DNA of 64,000 nucleotides. Source: Fimenecus sp052298855 (GTDB lineage: Bacteria > Bacillota > Clostridia > Oscillospirales > Acutalibacteraceae). Location of the stretch: the NCBI GenBank assembly GCA_052298855.1, contig DAVZXP010000003.1, positions 62,001 through 126,000 on the forward strand, read 5' to 3'. Both the position numbers and the translations under genes were made by a program. Under the pieces are notes generated by a model, which had not been told where the DNA came from, ran no database searches, and saw only the letters and a program-made list of their open reading frames with translations. How positions within the stretch are numbered: position 1 is the stretch's first letter; each line of letters opens with the position of its first letter. Below are positions 53,573 through 62,111 of this stretch, piece after piece.

Positions 53573-53600
53573 CGGACAACCGCAAGGGTTGTCCCTACGG
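53573..53600 (-). repeat. Dispersed palindromic repeat type B, copy 2
   Basis: Exact 28-base inverted copy of the repeat at 53083-53110. Confidence 0.85.
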
Positions 53601-53657
53601 TCACATATGTTTTCAAATTTGATAACAACAGTTAGCCGTCATATATTCACAAATTAC

Positions 53658-53684
53658 CTCGGCGGGAGCAAGCCACCGCCCTAC
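53658..53684 (-). repeat. Dispersed palindromic repeat type A, copy 2
   Basis: Inverted copy of the repeat at 52999-53025, one mismatch in 27 bases. Confidence 0.75.
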
Positions 53685-53721
53685 ACCATTGGATATAAAT
53701 TCACATTCACGGACAACCGCA

Positions 53722-53867
53722 TTTTCAGCCTCCCTTGTAAAGGGAGGTGGGTTGCCGTAGGCAACTCGGAGGGATTGTAAGGTTGATTTTATACGAATTT
53801 ATAAAAATCCCTCAGTCATTTTTTTGTTTCAAAAAAACGACAGTTCCCTTTACAAGGGAGCCTTTGA
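53722..53867. mobile_element. MITE-like element 2, within a type B repeat
   Basis: GCCTCCCTTGTAAAGGGAGG (53728-53747) and the inverted near-copy ending at 53862 form terminal repeats. The 12 bases CGGACAACCGCA occur on both sides (53710-53721 and 53868-53879), and only the right side continues into a full type B repeat. This looks like insertion into a type B repeat with duplication of the target, though a partial older copy next to a full one would look the same. Confidence 0.55.
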
Positions 53868-53895
53868 CGGACAACCGCAAGGGTTGTCCCTACGG
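53868..53895 (-). repeat. Dispersed palindromic repeat type B, copy 3
   Basis: Exact 28-base match to copy 2, and inverted relative to copy 1. It ends 13 bases before the SLOG-type gene's stop codon. Confidence 0.85.
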
Positions 53896-53908
53896 TATGA
53901 TATATAAT

Positions 53909-54430
53909 TCAATTAGTGCTATCATTTTTTATCATACAATTTCCCTCATACAAATTATATATTTTCTTATTATGCAATACCGCATAATCATATGCAAGCT
54001 TTGTTCCGCTTTTTCTTTTGCTTGACTTTGAAGTAACAAATTCACTTTGATTGCAATAAAAAACACATATATCGCTTGCTTTAATCATAGCTTGGTTTCG
54101 CTCGATATAGACAGCCTTTCCCGATAAAGCAATTTCACTTGCAAAGACACTTTCCTCATACCCCATAGTCAACAAGCCTTTTGTGTATTCGTCGGCTTCG
54201 GGATAATTAGTTCTGAAATGTATTCTGTAAATATTAGGATTATCTTTTTTGAGTTTTGTTACAATTTCATAGCACAAATCATTAAACTCCGAATGGTCAC
54301 CAAATAAAAATTGTGTTACCCCCTGCTCAACAAGTCCAAAAATTAAAGTGTTTAATTTTGTTTCAGTTCCAAACTCATTATTCATTTTCCTGTGCCCGAT
54401 AAAACAACAGGTCGTTGACTTTTTCATCAT
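53909..54430 (-). CDS. SLOG-superfamily protein (DUF1273/YpsA-like)
   Basis: 173 residues from the ATG at 54430, or 172 from the next ATG; a TTG start at 54502 has no ribosome-binding site. The start MKKSTTCCFIGHRKM and the GDHSEFNDLCYEIV and YCNQSEFVTSKS segments match the SLOG-type Rossmann group, whose members bind nucleotides or nucleotide-derived ligands. SLOG domains occur in phage, plasmid and defence settings as well as in core genomes. It is divergent from a small XRE regulator and follows a repeat-rich stretch. Confidence 0.65.
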   Translation of the reverse strand: MMKKSTTCCFIGHRKMNNEFGTETKLNTLIFGLVEQGVTQFLFGDHSEFNDLCYEIVTKLKKDNPNIYRIHFRTNYPEADEYTKGLLTMGYEESVFASEIALSGKAVYIERNQAMIKASDICVFYCNQSEFVTSKSSKRKSGTKLAYDYAVLHNKKIYNLYEGNCMIKNDSTN

Positions 54431-54554
54431 ACCACACCCACTATTTTTCGAATTATATCGTCTACAAAGTGTTATTTTACCATCTTTATAGGATTTAATC
54501 AAATATATTTATCTGTTGTATAGGCTACAATATATTACAAAGGCGGTGTAGCGT

Positions 54555-54863
54555 ATGACAGAAAAAGTTTTTTCATTGCGATTGGCTCGGCTTCGTGAAG
54601 CAAAAGGAATTTCGGCACGGGATATGAGCTTATCAATGGGACAAAATCCGGGTTATATCAATAATATCGAAAGCGGAAAATCCATGCCCTCGCTCTCGGG
54701 ACTTTTCTATATATGTGAATATCTGAAAATATCCCCTAAAGACTTTTTCGATACGGAAGCCGAAAATCCGTCAAAGGCTAATGAGCTTTATTCCGTCGCA
54801 AAGTCTCTTGACGACGAGCAGTTAGACAATTTAATTTCAATTGCAAAAGGACTTCAAAAATAA
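54555..54863 (+). CDS. Small XRE-family transcriptional regulator
   Basis: 102 residues: helix-turn-helix at about 9-62 (LRLARLREAKGISARDMSLS, then MGQNPGYINNIESGKSMPSL) and a short helical C-terminus. AGGCGG precedes the ATG by eight bases. It faces away from the SLOG gene across 124 bases, so one short region may hold both promoters. It could control that gene or itself; no conserved palindrome was clear. Followed by a strong terminator. Confidence 0.87.
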   Translation: MTEKVFSLRLARLREAKGISARDMSLSMGQNPGYINNIESGKSMPSLSGLFYICEYLKISPKDFFDTEAENPSKANELYSVAKSLDDEQLDNLISIAKGLQK

Positions 54864-54875
54864 ATCAAAATACAA

Positions 54876-54907
54876 AAACAGGACTTCTTTGAAGTCCTGT
54901 TTTTTAC
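54876..54907. terminator. Bidirectional terminator between the XRE gene and the ATPase operon
   Basis: AACAGGACTTC pairs with GAAGTCCTGTT around TTT and is followed by TTTTACTG on the plus strand; on the minus strand TTTTTGTATTTTG follows. It serves two convergent units. Confidence 0.93.
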
Positions 54908-54922
54908 TGCTTAAATATATAA

Positions 54923-55543
54923 TTACTTGTTCTTTGCCTTTTCCTTTGTGCTCTTGACGACCTTGAGGCGAGTGAAATCCTCACGCTCTTTTTCGTCGAG
55001 GGCTTCGGAAATGAACTTAACCGTCTGCGTAAACTTCGGTATCATAATGTTGTTGAGTGCGTTTGCTCGCTTCTGCGTTTTCTTTATCGCATCGGCAAGG
55101 CGGTAAATCGAAGTCTGCGTTTCTACCAGCTTAACGCTCAACTTTTTAGCCTCGTTAAAATTGAAATAAGCTTCGTCAAGATATGAGTTTGTCGTATCAA
55201 AACCGTAATAGTTTTTCATATCCTGCTCGCCGAGAGTTATCTGCGGAATTTCAACACCCATAACGCTCTTATAATCAACCTTGAGCGTTTCGTCAAGCGG
55301 AACGGTGCGTGCGTAATCGGAGCAACGTCCGAGCGTGATATTCGCCTTTTGAAGCGAAGCATAAGCCTTTTTGTACGCCTCGTTAATTGTGCTTTCAACC
55401 TCTTTTGCTTCGTCAACCAACTGCATCATTTCACGCACAAGGATATTTCTTTTTCTGTCCATAAGCTCATATCCGAGCTTTGCAAGAGAAAGCGATTTTT
55501 GAGTAGCCATAAGGTTGGCTTTTGTCGGGAAAATCTGCGCCAT
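54923..55543 (-). CDS. atpD: V/A-type ATPase subunit D
   Basis: 206 residues, central rotor shaft subunit. QIFPTKANLMATQKSLSLAK and GYELMDRKRNILVREMM at the N-terminus are typical, followed by long coiled-coil helices; the C-terminal tail is Lys-rich (KVVKSTKEKAKNK). Last gene of the ATPase operon, as in other Clostridia and Archaea. Confidence 0.95.
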   Translation of the reverse strand: MAQIFPTKANLMATQKSLSLAKLGYELMDRKRNILVREMMQLVDEAKEVESTINEAYKKAYASLQKANITLGRCSDYARTVPLDETLKVDYKSVMGVEIPQITLGEQDMKNYYGFDTTNSYLDEAYFNFNEAKKLSVKLVETQTSIYRLADAIKKTQKRANALNNIMIPKFTQTVKFISEALDEKEREDFTRLKVVKSTKEKAKNK

Positions 55544-55569
55544 TTACTCACGCTCCTTTCATTTTGATT

Positions 55570-56946
55570 TTATTTCTTTGCACCCTTATAGTGCTGTTCG
55601 ATAGTCTTATCGTCAACACGGTCAAGCATATTTCTCGGCAATGCCGAAAGAAGCTCCCAGCCGAGATCAAGCGTTTCGTTTATGCTTCTGTTCTCGGTAA
55701 AGCTCTGATTGATAAATCTCTTTTCAAACTCGTTGCCGAAATTAAGAAGAAGTTTATCTTCCTTGCTCAACTCGTCCTCACCGATAACCGATGCGAGAGC
55801 CTTTGCGTCCTGCACCTTTGCATAGGTTGCAAGGAGCTGGTTTGCAAGAGTCTGATGGTCCTCTCTCGTTGCCCCCTCGCCGATGCCGTCTTTCATAAGA
55901 CGGGAAAGCGACGGAAGAACGCTGACGGGCGGATAAATACCCTTGTAGTCAAGCTCACGGTCAAGAACTATCTGTCCCTCGGTGATATAACCCGTAAGGT
56001 CGGGAATGGGATGCGTAATATCGTCATTTGGCATTGTAAGAATCGGAATTTGAGTAACCGAACCCTCACAGCCGTTAATCATACCCGCACGCTCATAAAG
56101 AGAAGCCAAATCAGAATAAAGGTAACCGGGGAAGCCCTTACGTCCGGGAATTTCGCCCTTTGAGCTTGAGAACTCACGCAACGCCTCGCAATATGAGGTC
56201 ATATCGGTCATAATTACAAGTATGTGCTTATGAAGTGTAAACGCAAGGTACTCTGCGATGGTAAGCGCACACTTGGGAGTCATAATTCTTTCGATAATCG
56301 GATCGTTTGCAAGGTTTAACAGCATAACAACCCTGTTCATAACATTTGCTTCCTCGAATGAGTTGCGGAAGTACATAGCAACGTCGTTCTTAACGCCCAT
56401 AGCGGCAAAAACTATCGCAAAATCGTCTCCGTCGGAAATTGTAGCCTGACGGACAAGCTGAACGGCAAGCTCGTTGTGTTTCATACCCGAGCCTGAGAAA
56501 ATCGGAAGCTTCTGACCTCTGATAAGAGTTGTAAGAGCATCGATTGAAGAAATACCCGTCTGAATGAAGTTTCTCGGATATTCTCTCGAAACAGGGTTGA
56601 TCGGTGCGCCGTTTACGTCTCTTTTTTCGTCGGGATAAATCTCGCCGAGTCCGTCAATGGGTCTTCCGAGTCCGTCAAGAGTTCTGCCGAGAATTTCGGG
56701 CGAAAGCGGAACTTCCATAGTCTTTCCCATAAGCGTTGTTGTAACGTTGCTCATAGAAATTCCTCTTGTTCCCTCAAAAACCTGAACGGTAATTCTCTCG
56801 CCGTCAATCTTAACTATTCTGCCCGTCCTGACAGTTCCGTCATTGAGTCTTAACTCGACCATTTCCTCTGCGGAAGCGTCCTTTACGTGATCTAATACGA
56901 CAAGAGAGCCGTTGATTTCGTCAATATTTAAGTGCTTAATAATCAA
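55570..56946 (-). CDS. atpB: V/A-type ATPase subunit B (regulatory)
   Basis: 458 residues of the non-catalytic hexamer chain. PIFSGSGMKHNELA near residue 150 replaces the P-loop, and the VIMTDMTSYCEALREFSSSK segment and ISREYPRNFIQTGISSID are family marks. The start is TTG, four or five bases after AGGTGAG. It lies 14 bases after subunit A. Confidence 0.96.
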   Translation of the reverse strand: MIIKHLNIDEINGSLVVLDHVKDASAEEMVELRLNDGTVRTGRIVKIDGERITVQVFEGTRGISMSNVTTTLMGKTMEVPLSPEILGRTLDGLGRPIDGLGEIYPDEKRDVNGAPINPVSREYPRNFIQTGISSIDALTTLIRGQKLPIFSGSGMKHNELAVQLVRQATISDGDDFAIVFAAMGVKNDVAMYFRNSFEEANVMNRVVMLLNLANDPIIERIMTPKCALTIAEYLAFTLHKHILVIMTDMTSYCEALREFSSSKGEIPGRKGFPGYLYSDLASLYERAGMINGCEGSVTQIPILTMPNDDITHPIPDLTGYITEGQIVLDRELDYKGIYPPVSVLPSLSRLMKDGIGEGATREDHQTLANQLLATYAKVQDAKALASVIGEDELSKEDKLLLNFGNEFEKRFINQSFTENRSINETLDLGWELLSALPRNMLDRVDDKTIEQHYKGAKK

Positions 56947-56960
56947 TTCTGCTCACCTGC

Positions 56961-58715
56961 CTATCTCATTATTAAATCAAGCTGAACATCAATGTCCTTG
57001 ATGCAGTCGTCTATCATTGAAAGCTTGTCATTGGGCACGTCATACTTCATCTGAACAAGTCTGTCGAAAAGTCCCGTCGCAAGTATCTTTGAAATGGGTA
57101 TCTGCCTTGCGATAACCTCTTTTGAACGGTGGTAAAGATGAAGAATTGCGTCCATCATTTTATACTGCTTTTCAAGCGGAACGAAGGTGTCATCCTTATG
57201 GAAAGCGTTTTGCTGTAAAAAGCCTACTCTTATTACTCTCGCCGTTTCGATTATGAGCTTCTGGTCGTCGGGAAGAACGTCCGAGCCGATAAGCTTTACA
57301 ATCTCCATAAGTGAGTTTTCTTCGAGCAACAGCGAACAGATTTCCTCACGCTTTTCGGTAAAGTCGGGAGCGATATTGTCCCTAAACCAAGCCGAAAGGT
57401 CGCCTATGTACTCGCTGTAAGACAAGTTCCAGTTGATTGCGGGATAGTGTCTTGCATAAGCGAGCGATTTATCAAGCGCCCAGAAGCAACGGGTAAATCT
57501 CTTTGTGTTCTGTGTGACAGGCTCCGAGAAGTCCGAGCCCTGCGGAGAAACCGCACCGATAAGTGTGATTGAACCCTCTGTGGAGTTGAGGTTTTCAACA
57601 TATCCCGAACGCTCATAGAACTCTGAAAGTCTTGAGGGAAGATAAGCCGGGAAGCCTTCGTCGGCAGGCATTTCCTCAAGTCGTCCCGAGATTTCACGCA
57701 ATGCCTCTGCCCAACGTGAGGTCGAGTCAGCCATAAGAGCCGTGTGATAACCCATATCACGGTAATACTCGGCAAGGGTGATGCCTGTGTAAATTGAAGC
57801 CTCACGAGCCGCAACGGGCATATTCGAGGTGTTTGCAATAAGCACCGTTCTTGAAAGCAACGGCTTTTGTGATTTCGGGTCGATAAGCTCCGAGAACTCG
57901 GTCAAAACCTGAGTCATTTCGTTGCCACGCTCGCCGCAGCCGACATAGATGATAATATCCGCATCGCACCATTTGGCAAGCTGGTGCTGTGTCATTGTTT
58001 TACCTGTACCGAAGCCGCCGGGGATAGCAGCCGCACCGCCCTTTGCAATCGGGAATACGGAATCGATTACTCTCTGTCCCGTGATAAGCGGTTTAACGGC
58101 AGGCAATCTTTTCTTAATCGGTCTCGGGTTACGGATAGGCCATTTCTGACAAAGAGTGAGCTCTTTAATCTCGCCCGAGTCGGTTTTAAGCTTGATTATC
58201 GTATCATTTACCGTATATTCGCCGTCGGGAACAACCTCTGTTACCTCGCCCGAAAGGTACGGCGATACCATTGCCTTATGTGTGATTATATCGGTTTCGG
58301 GGCATTCGGCAAAAATATCTCCGCCCGAAAGACGGTCGCCCACCTTTGCCTTTACGGTAACGGAATATTTCTTTTCCGTGTCAAGAGAGCTGAAATTTGC
58401 ACCTCTGCCGATGAACGGTCCGAATTTCTTTTCAATCTCGGGCAACGGTCTTTCGATACCGTCAAAGATATTGCCGAGTATTCCGGGGCCGAGCGTAACG
58501 CTCATGGGAGAGCCTGTCGAAACAACCGGCTCACCGGGTTTAAGTCCCGTAGTTTCCTCATAAACCTGAATTGTGGTAAAATCGGAGTCAACTTTAATTA
58601 CCTCTCCGATAAGTCCCGCATTTCCGACATAAACCGTTTCCATCATTTCAAGGTCGGTCTTACCTTTTACGGTAACGACAGGGCCGTTAATGCCGAATAT
58701 TTTATTTTCCTGCAT
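56961..58715 (-). CDS. atpA: V/A-type ATPase subunit A (catalytic)
   Basis: 584 residues. The Walker A motif is IPGGFGTGKTMTQHQ near residue 230, with the arginine-type signature and PEMPADEGFPAYLPSRLSEF-like EEMPADEGFPAYLPSRL near residue 340. The non-homologous insert at about 110-190 distinguishes A from F-type beta. Hydrolyses or makes ATP in the soluble part of the complex. Clear ATG start. Confidence 0.96.
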   Translation of the reverse strand: MQENKIFGINGPVVTVKGKTDLEMMETVYVGNAGLIGEVIKVDSDFTTIQVYEETTGLKPGEPVVSTGSPMSVTLGPGILGNIFDGIERPLPEIEKKFGPFIGRGANFSSLDTEKKYSVTVKAKVGDRLSGGDIFAECPETDIITHKAMVSPYLSGEVTEVVPDGEYTVNDTIIKLKTDSGEIKELTLCQKWPIRNPRPIKKRLPAVKPLITGQRVIDSVFPIAKGGAAAIPGGFGTGKTMTQHQLAKWCDADIIIYVGCGERGNEMTQVLTEFSELIDPKSQKPLLSRTVLIANTSNMPVAAREASIYTGITLAEYYRDMGYHTALMADSTSRWAEALREISGRLEEMPADEGFPAYLPSRLSEFYERSGYVENLNSTEGSITLIGAVSPQGSDFSEPVTQNTKRFTRCFWALDKSLAYARHYPAINWNLSYSEYIGDLSAWFRDNIAPDFTEKREEICSLLLEENSLMEIVKLIGSDVLPDDQKLIIETARVIRVGFLQQNAFHKDDTFVPLEKQYKMMDAILHLYHRSKEVIARQIPISKILATGLFDRLVQMKYDVPNDKLSMIDDCIKDIDVQLDLIMR

Positions 58716-58728
58716 AATCTTGCCCTCC

Positions 58729-59322
58729 TTATATCTTCAAGCCTGAATTTTCGATGAACCATTCTTTCTGTTCGTCGAATTTTACATCAAGTGAGTTGTC
58801 ATAAAGGCAACCCGACTCCTTATCGTGAGCCTTAACTCCGCCCAAAACGATTTCACGGCTTTTTTCAAATGTCAAACTGTCATTTTTCAAAGCCTTTTTA
58901 ATATCGTCTGCGTGCTTCAAGTCCTTTTCCGAAAGATAATAAACCGTGCTTTCGGAAGCGTCCTTATATATTTCTTCAGCGGATTTTACAAGGTATTCAA
59001 GGTATTTGTCGCTGTCGGTAAAGCTCTTGATCTGCTCTTTGGCAGCCGAAAAAACCTTTTGTGTGAGCTCGTTTCTCAAGGAAGAAAGCTCTTTTTTAGC
59101 CTCCTCCTTCGCCAAAGAAACCGACTTGTTCTTGTCTGAACGGATTCTCGCCGTTTCATATTTTATATTGCTCTTACAACGAGCCTGCGCATCCTTTTCA
59201 AATGCTTCGGTTCGCTGATTTTTGATAAACTCTGTTTCTTCGTTTATCGTTTTGCACTTTTCCTTTGCCATTTTGCGAATAGCGTCGGCAAATGCTTCCG
59301 CATTGTTTTCAAAAGCGCTCAA
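58729..59322 (-). CDS. atpE: V/A-type ATPase subunit E
   Basis: About 197 residues: highly charged helical N-terminal stalk and a small C-terminal domain (SCLYDNSLDVKFDEQKEW). It forms the peripheral stator with the G/H subunit. I prefer TTG at 59322, five bases after GAGGTGA; a GTG at 59331 falls inside that site and would add three residues. Confidence 0.87.
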   Translation of the reverse strand: MSAFENNAEAFADAIRKMAKEKCKTINEETEFIKNQRTEAFEKDAQARCKSNIKYETARIRSDKNKSVSLAKEEAKKELSSLRNELTQKVFSAAKEQIKSFTDSDKYLEYLVKSAEEIYKDASESTVYYLSEKDLKHADDIKKALKNDSLTFEKSREIVLGGVKAHDKESGCLYDNSLDVKFDEQKEWFIENSGLKI

Positions 59323-59341
59323 TTCGTTCACCTCTTCGCAT

Positions 59342-59647
59342 TCAAATCTTAATTCCTATTGCGTCGGCAATGTATTCCGCCACGGCATTTGCACTCTGTC
59401 CGCTGCCGTCGGAATCGGGGATAACCGCCACAAGCGGTCTGCCTGCCTGCTTTAATTGAAAAATCTCGTTTTTACACATTTTTTCAATCGACGCCGTGAT
59501 AAAAACTATACCGATTTCCGAGTCCGAATAGACATTTTTTATCGCTTTTTGAGCAGCCTCGGGATTTTTGACACGAACCGTATCGACCCCTGCAAGACGC
59601 ATACCGATAATAGCGTCCGGACTGTCGGTAATAAGTAGCATTTTCAT
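59342..59647 (-). CDS. atpF: V/A-type ATPase subunit F
   Basis: 101-residue central-stalk subunit with a Rossmann-like fold: LLITDSPDAIIGMRLAGVD at the start and VVAVIPDSDGSG near residue 75. It contacts subunit D. Lies between K and E in this operon. Confidence 0.9.
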   Translation of the reverse strand: MKMLLITDSPDAIIGMRLAGVDTVRVKNPEAAQKAIKNVYSDSEIGIVFITASIEKMCKNEIFQLKQAGRPLVAVIPDSDGSGQSANAVAEYIADAIGIKI

Positions 59648-59658
59648 TTTGTTTACCC

Positions 59659-60126
59659 TTATATTTTGTTAAGAATAAGAATTGAAATAACAACGCCGTA
59701 AAGAGCGATTGACTCACCCAATGCAACGAAGATGATTGACTTACCGAATGACTTCGGGTTTTCTGCGGTAGCTGCGATAGCTGCGGGAGCACCTGCGGCA
59801 ACTGCGATACCGCCGCCGATACCTGCAAGACCTGTAACAAGACCTGCTGCGAGAAGTCCGAGACCCTTTGAGTTGTCGGTTTTAGTCGGAACTGTCGCAA
59901 TGCTTGTTGTTGCAGCATCGCTTGAGCTTGCAGAGGGCTCTTCAGCAGCGAATACGTTTACGCAAAGAACTGAAATGAGAACAACCAAAACCGCAAATAC
60001 GGCAATGTTCATTTTAAGGGGTTTCTTGATTGATTTACCGCTGAAACGGTTTTTAACTGCGATGAAAGCTGTTGCAAAAAGAGCAACGGGAGCGAGTACC
60101 ATTAAGATATAAAACAATGTAGTCAT
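59659..60126 (-). CDS. atpK: V/A-type ATPase subunit K (membrane rotor)
   Basis: 155 residues with four hydrophobic stretches. Helices 3-4 (about 88-153) are a classic c-subunit hairpin: GLVTGLAGIGGGIAVAAGAP and then FVALGESIALYGV with the ion-binding Glu138. Helices 1-2 (about 5-60) show no c-like carboxylate and are joined by a 25-residue Ser/Thr/Ala-rich linker beginning AEEPSASSSD. So each chain has one carboxylate per four helices. Related Clostridial K subunits have similar N-terminal parts. Confidence 0.88.
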   Translation of the reverse strand: MTTLFYILMVLAPVALFATAFIAVKNRFSGKSIKKPLKMNIAVFAVLVVLISVLCVNVFAAEEPSASSSDAATTSIATVPTKTDNSKGLGLLAAGLVTGLAGIGGGIAVAAGAPAAIAATAENPKSFGKSIIFVALGESIALYGVVISILILNKI

Positions 60127-60145
60127 TTTTTATTCCTCCGAAAAA

Positions 60146-62086
60146 TTATTTATTAACGCTTTTATTCAACTTAAACGGCGTATAGGCAATGCCGCTGCCG
60201 TCAAAGAACCTTGAGAACATTTCGTAATATTCAAGTCTCAATGCCTGAATACCTGTAAGCAAGCCTTCAAGTGCGATTACAAGCACGTTACCGAGAACGA
60301 TTACGAAGATATTTTTACTGTCGCCCGCAAGCGAGAAAACAACCATCATCATACCTGCGTGGACAAGCACGAAAGCACCTACACGAAGGAACGAAACCGT
60401 GTTCGACAGATAAGAGAGTATGTATTCGAGAAGCTCGAACAAATTCTGAAGAATAAAGTCCGAAACGCTCTCGGGCTTCCAATCGGGGTGCTTGTCGATA
60501 ATTCCAATCGGTATTTCCTTGATAAACAACAGGAATGCGCACACACCGAGCAATGCCGAGCCTACCGATGACGGGATAGGTGCGGGGCCGCCCATAAAAC
60601 CGGAAGCCAAGTTTACGCCGCAGAGATAAAGTATAAGTCCGACAAGACCGTTTTGGCTGAAAATCGCTTCGCCGATATGCTTTCTCTTAATGCAAGCGTA
60701 AATGTTCATAAGCATTGCGACAACCATAAGACCTACGCCTATCGCAATCGCAAACAGAAGCACCGTGTTTATGCTGTCCATAACCGACAACGGCTTTCCG
60801 CCCCAACCGAGCTTTTCATAAACGGGGTCGAGAGCCTCTTCAAAGCCGAACACGCTTCCGAATATAAAGCCGAATATCATTGATGAAATTCCGCAGGGAA
60901 TAAGTATCTTTCCGAGTCCCGACTTTTTGAACTTCCACATACAGAAGCCGAGTATCGCAAGCACAAAGCCCTGACCGAGGTCGCCGAACATTATACCGAA
61001 AAGTACCGTATATGTTATTGCGACAAATGCCGTGACGTCTATATCCGTATATGACGGAGAGCCGTACATATCAACATAGAATTTATATGGCTCGACAAGT
61101 AAGGCAAGCAGCTTATTACGCTTTTTGTACTTGACGGGAACTACTGCGCTGTCGTCCTTCGGTGCGTCCTCATATTCAATCTGCACGGATTTAACGCTTT
61201 CGAGTGACGCTTTGAACTTTTCAGTTTCGCTCTTCGGAACATAGCCGACAAAAGCGAAAAACTTTTCATTGTGCAATGCGTAGCTCTTCAATTCATATAC
61301 CGAATTCAAGTACATCAAATTTGAATAGAGATAATTGAGATGCTCTTTCTCGTTTGACAAATACTCCGAAAGTGATTTCTGCGTATCGTCAAGAATTGAG
61401 GTTATAATCTCAATGCTCTTTTTACACTGCTCGATAACCTCGTCTGCCGTTCCTGCCGCACCCGGTACCGGCGTCGGCTCGAAGAACAGGAATGCGAATA
61501 TTCCGTCGATTTCGTCAAGCCTGTCAACAGGTGCAAAATACGCACCCCAATAATCTGTTTTGTCCTCAGAGCTTGGATAGAAGAAAACATAAGGATTATC
61601 CTTATACACGGTGTTGAGCCTTTGATAGCTCTCCTTCGGAAGATGTCCGAAGCGTACCTTTATGAACTCACAGTCGGCAATGTCGTCAAGGTCAACATCA
61701 AGACCCTTGAAATGCTCATAGCTCTTGATACCCGCTTCGCATACCGCCTTTTGTTCATTGAGTGAATTTATCTGCTCGTTATAGTCGTCAAGCTTGACCT
61801 TGACCGAGTGTATGTACTCTTTGTCCTTGTCGGAAAGCTCTGCCATTTTTTTAAGCTCGACAAGCTCGGGAGTTATTCCCATTCCCGACGCAAGCTCCGT
61901 AACCTCGGAAAGCTGTGCGGCATATGGGTTTTCGTCCGTGAACGGCATAAATCCCATCTCTGCCGAAATATGCTTGTTTGCCTGCTCGGGATGGAAACAT
62001 TCACATTCGCAGAGCTTTTCGCAAACCTCAGGCATATTCTCAAGTGAGCCGCTGACTTTAACAAGCTCCATTTTTTCGATTGCCAT
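60146..62086 (-). CDS. atpI: V/A-type ATPase subunit I (stator membrane subunit)
   Basis: 646 residues. The N-terminal 330 residues are a soluble stalk-binding part, and the C-terminal half has about seven or eight membrane helices with the conserved FGIMFGDLGQGFVLAI near residue 365 and the arginine-bearing NTVSFLRVGAFVLVHAGMMM near residue 560. It carries the ion channels beside the K ring. Confidence 0.95.
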   Translation of the reverse strand: MAIEKMELVKVSGSLENMPEVCEKLCECECFHPEQANKHISAEMGFMPFTDENPYAAQLSEVTELASGMGITPELVELKKMAELSDKDKEYIHSVKVKLDDYNEQINSLNEQKAVCEAGIKSYEHFKGLDVDLDDIADCEFIKVRFGHLPKESYQRLNTVYKDNPYVFFYPSSEDKTDYWGAYFAPVDRLDEIDGIFAFLFFEPTPVPGAAGTADEVIEQCKKSIEIITSILDDTQKSLSEYLSNEKEHLNYLYSNLMYLNSVYELKSYALHNEKFFAFVGYVPKSETEKFKASLESVKSVQIEYEDAPKDDSAVVPVKYKKRNKLLALLVEPYKFYVDMYGSPSYTDIDVTAFVAITYTVLFGIMFGDLGQGFVLAILGFCMWKFKKSGLGKILIPCGISSMIFGFIFGSVFGFEEALDPVYEKLGWGGKPLSVMDSINTVLLFAIAIGVGLMVVAMLMNIYACIKRKHIGEAIFSQNGLVGLILYLCGVNLASGFMGGPAPIPSSVGSALLGVCAFLLFIKEIPIGIIDKHPDWKPESVSDFILQNLFELLEYILSYLSNTVSFLRVGAFVLVHAGMMMVVFSLAGDSKNIFVIVLGNVLVIALEGLLTGIQALRLEYYEMFSRFFDGSGIAYTPFKLNKSVNK

Positions 62087-62111
62087 TTTTATCTCCTTTC
62101 AAAAATTTTTC

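Noticed and set aside
52999..53895. CRISPR array
   Set aside because: The repeats are in both orientations, unevenly spaced, of several types, and no cas genes are near.
53407..54025. Several short frames within the repeat patch, on both strands
   Set aside because: They translate repeats and palindromes, have no ribosome-binding site, and do not resemble proteins.
57984..58757. 257-residue plus-strand frame opposite ATPase A
   Set aside because: Antisense shadow of a highly conserved gene; no promoter or ribosome-binding site.
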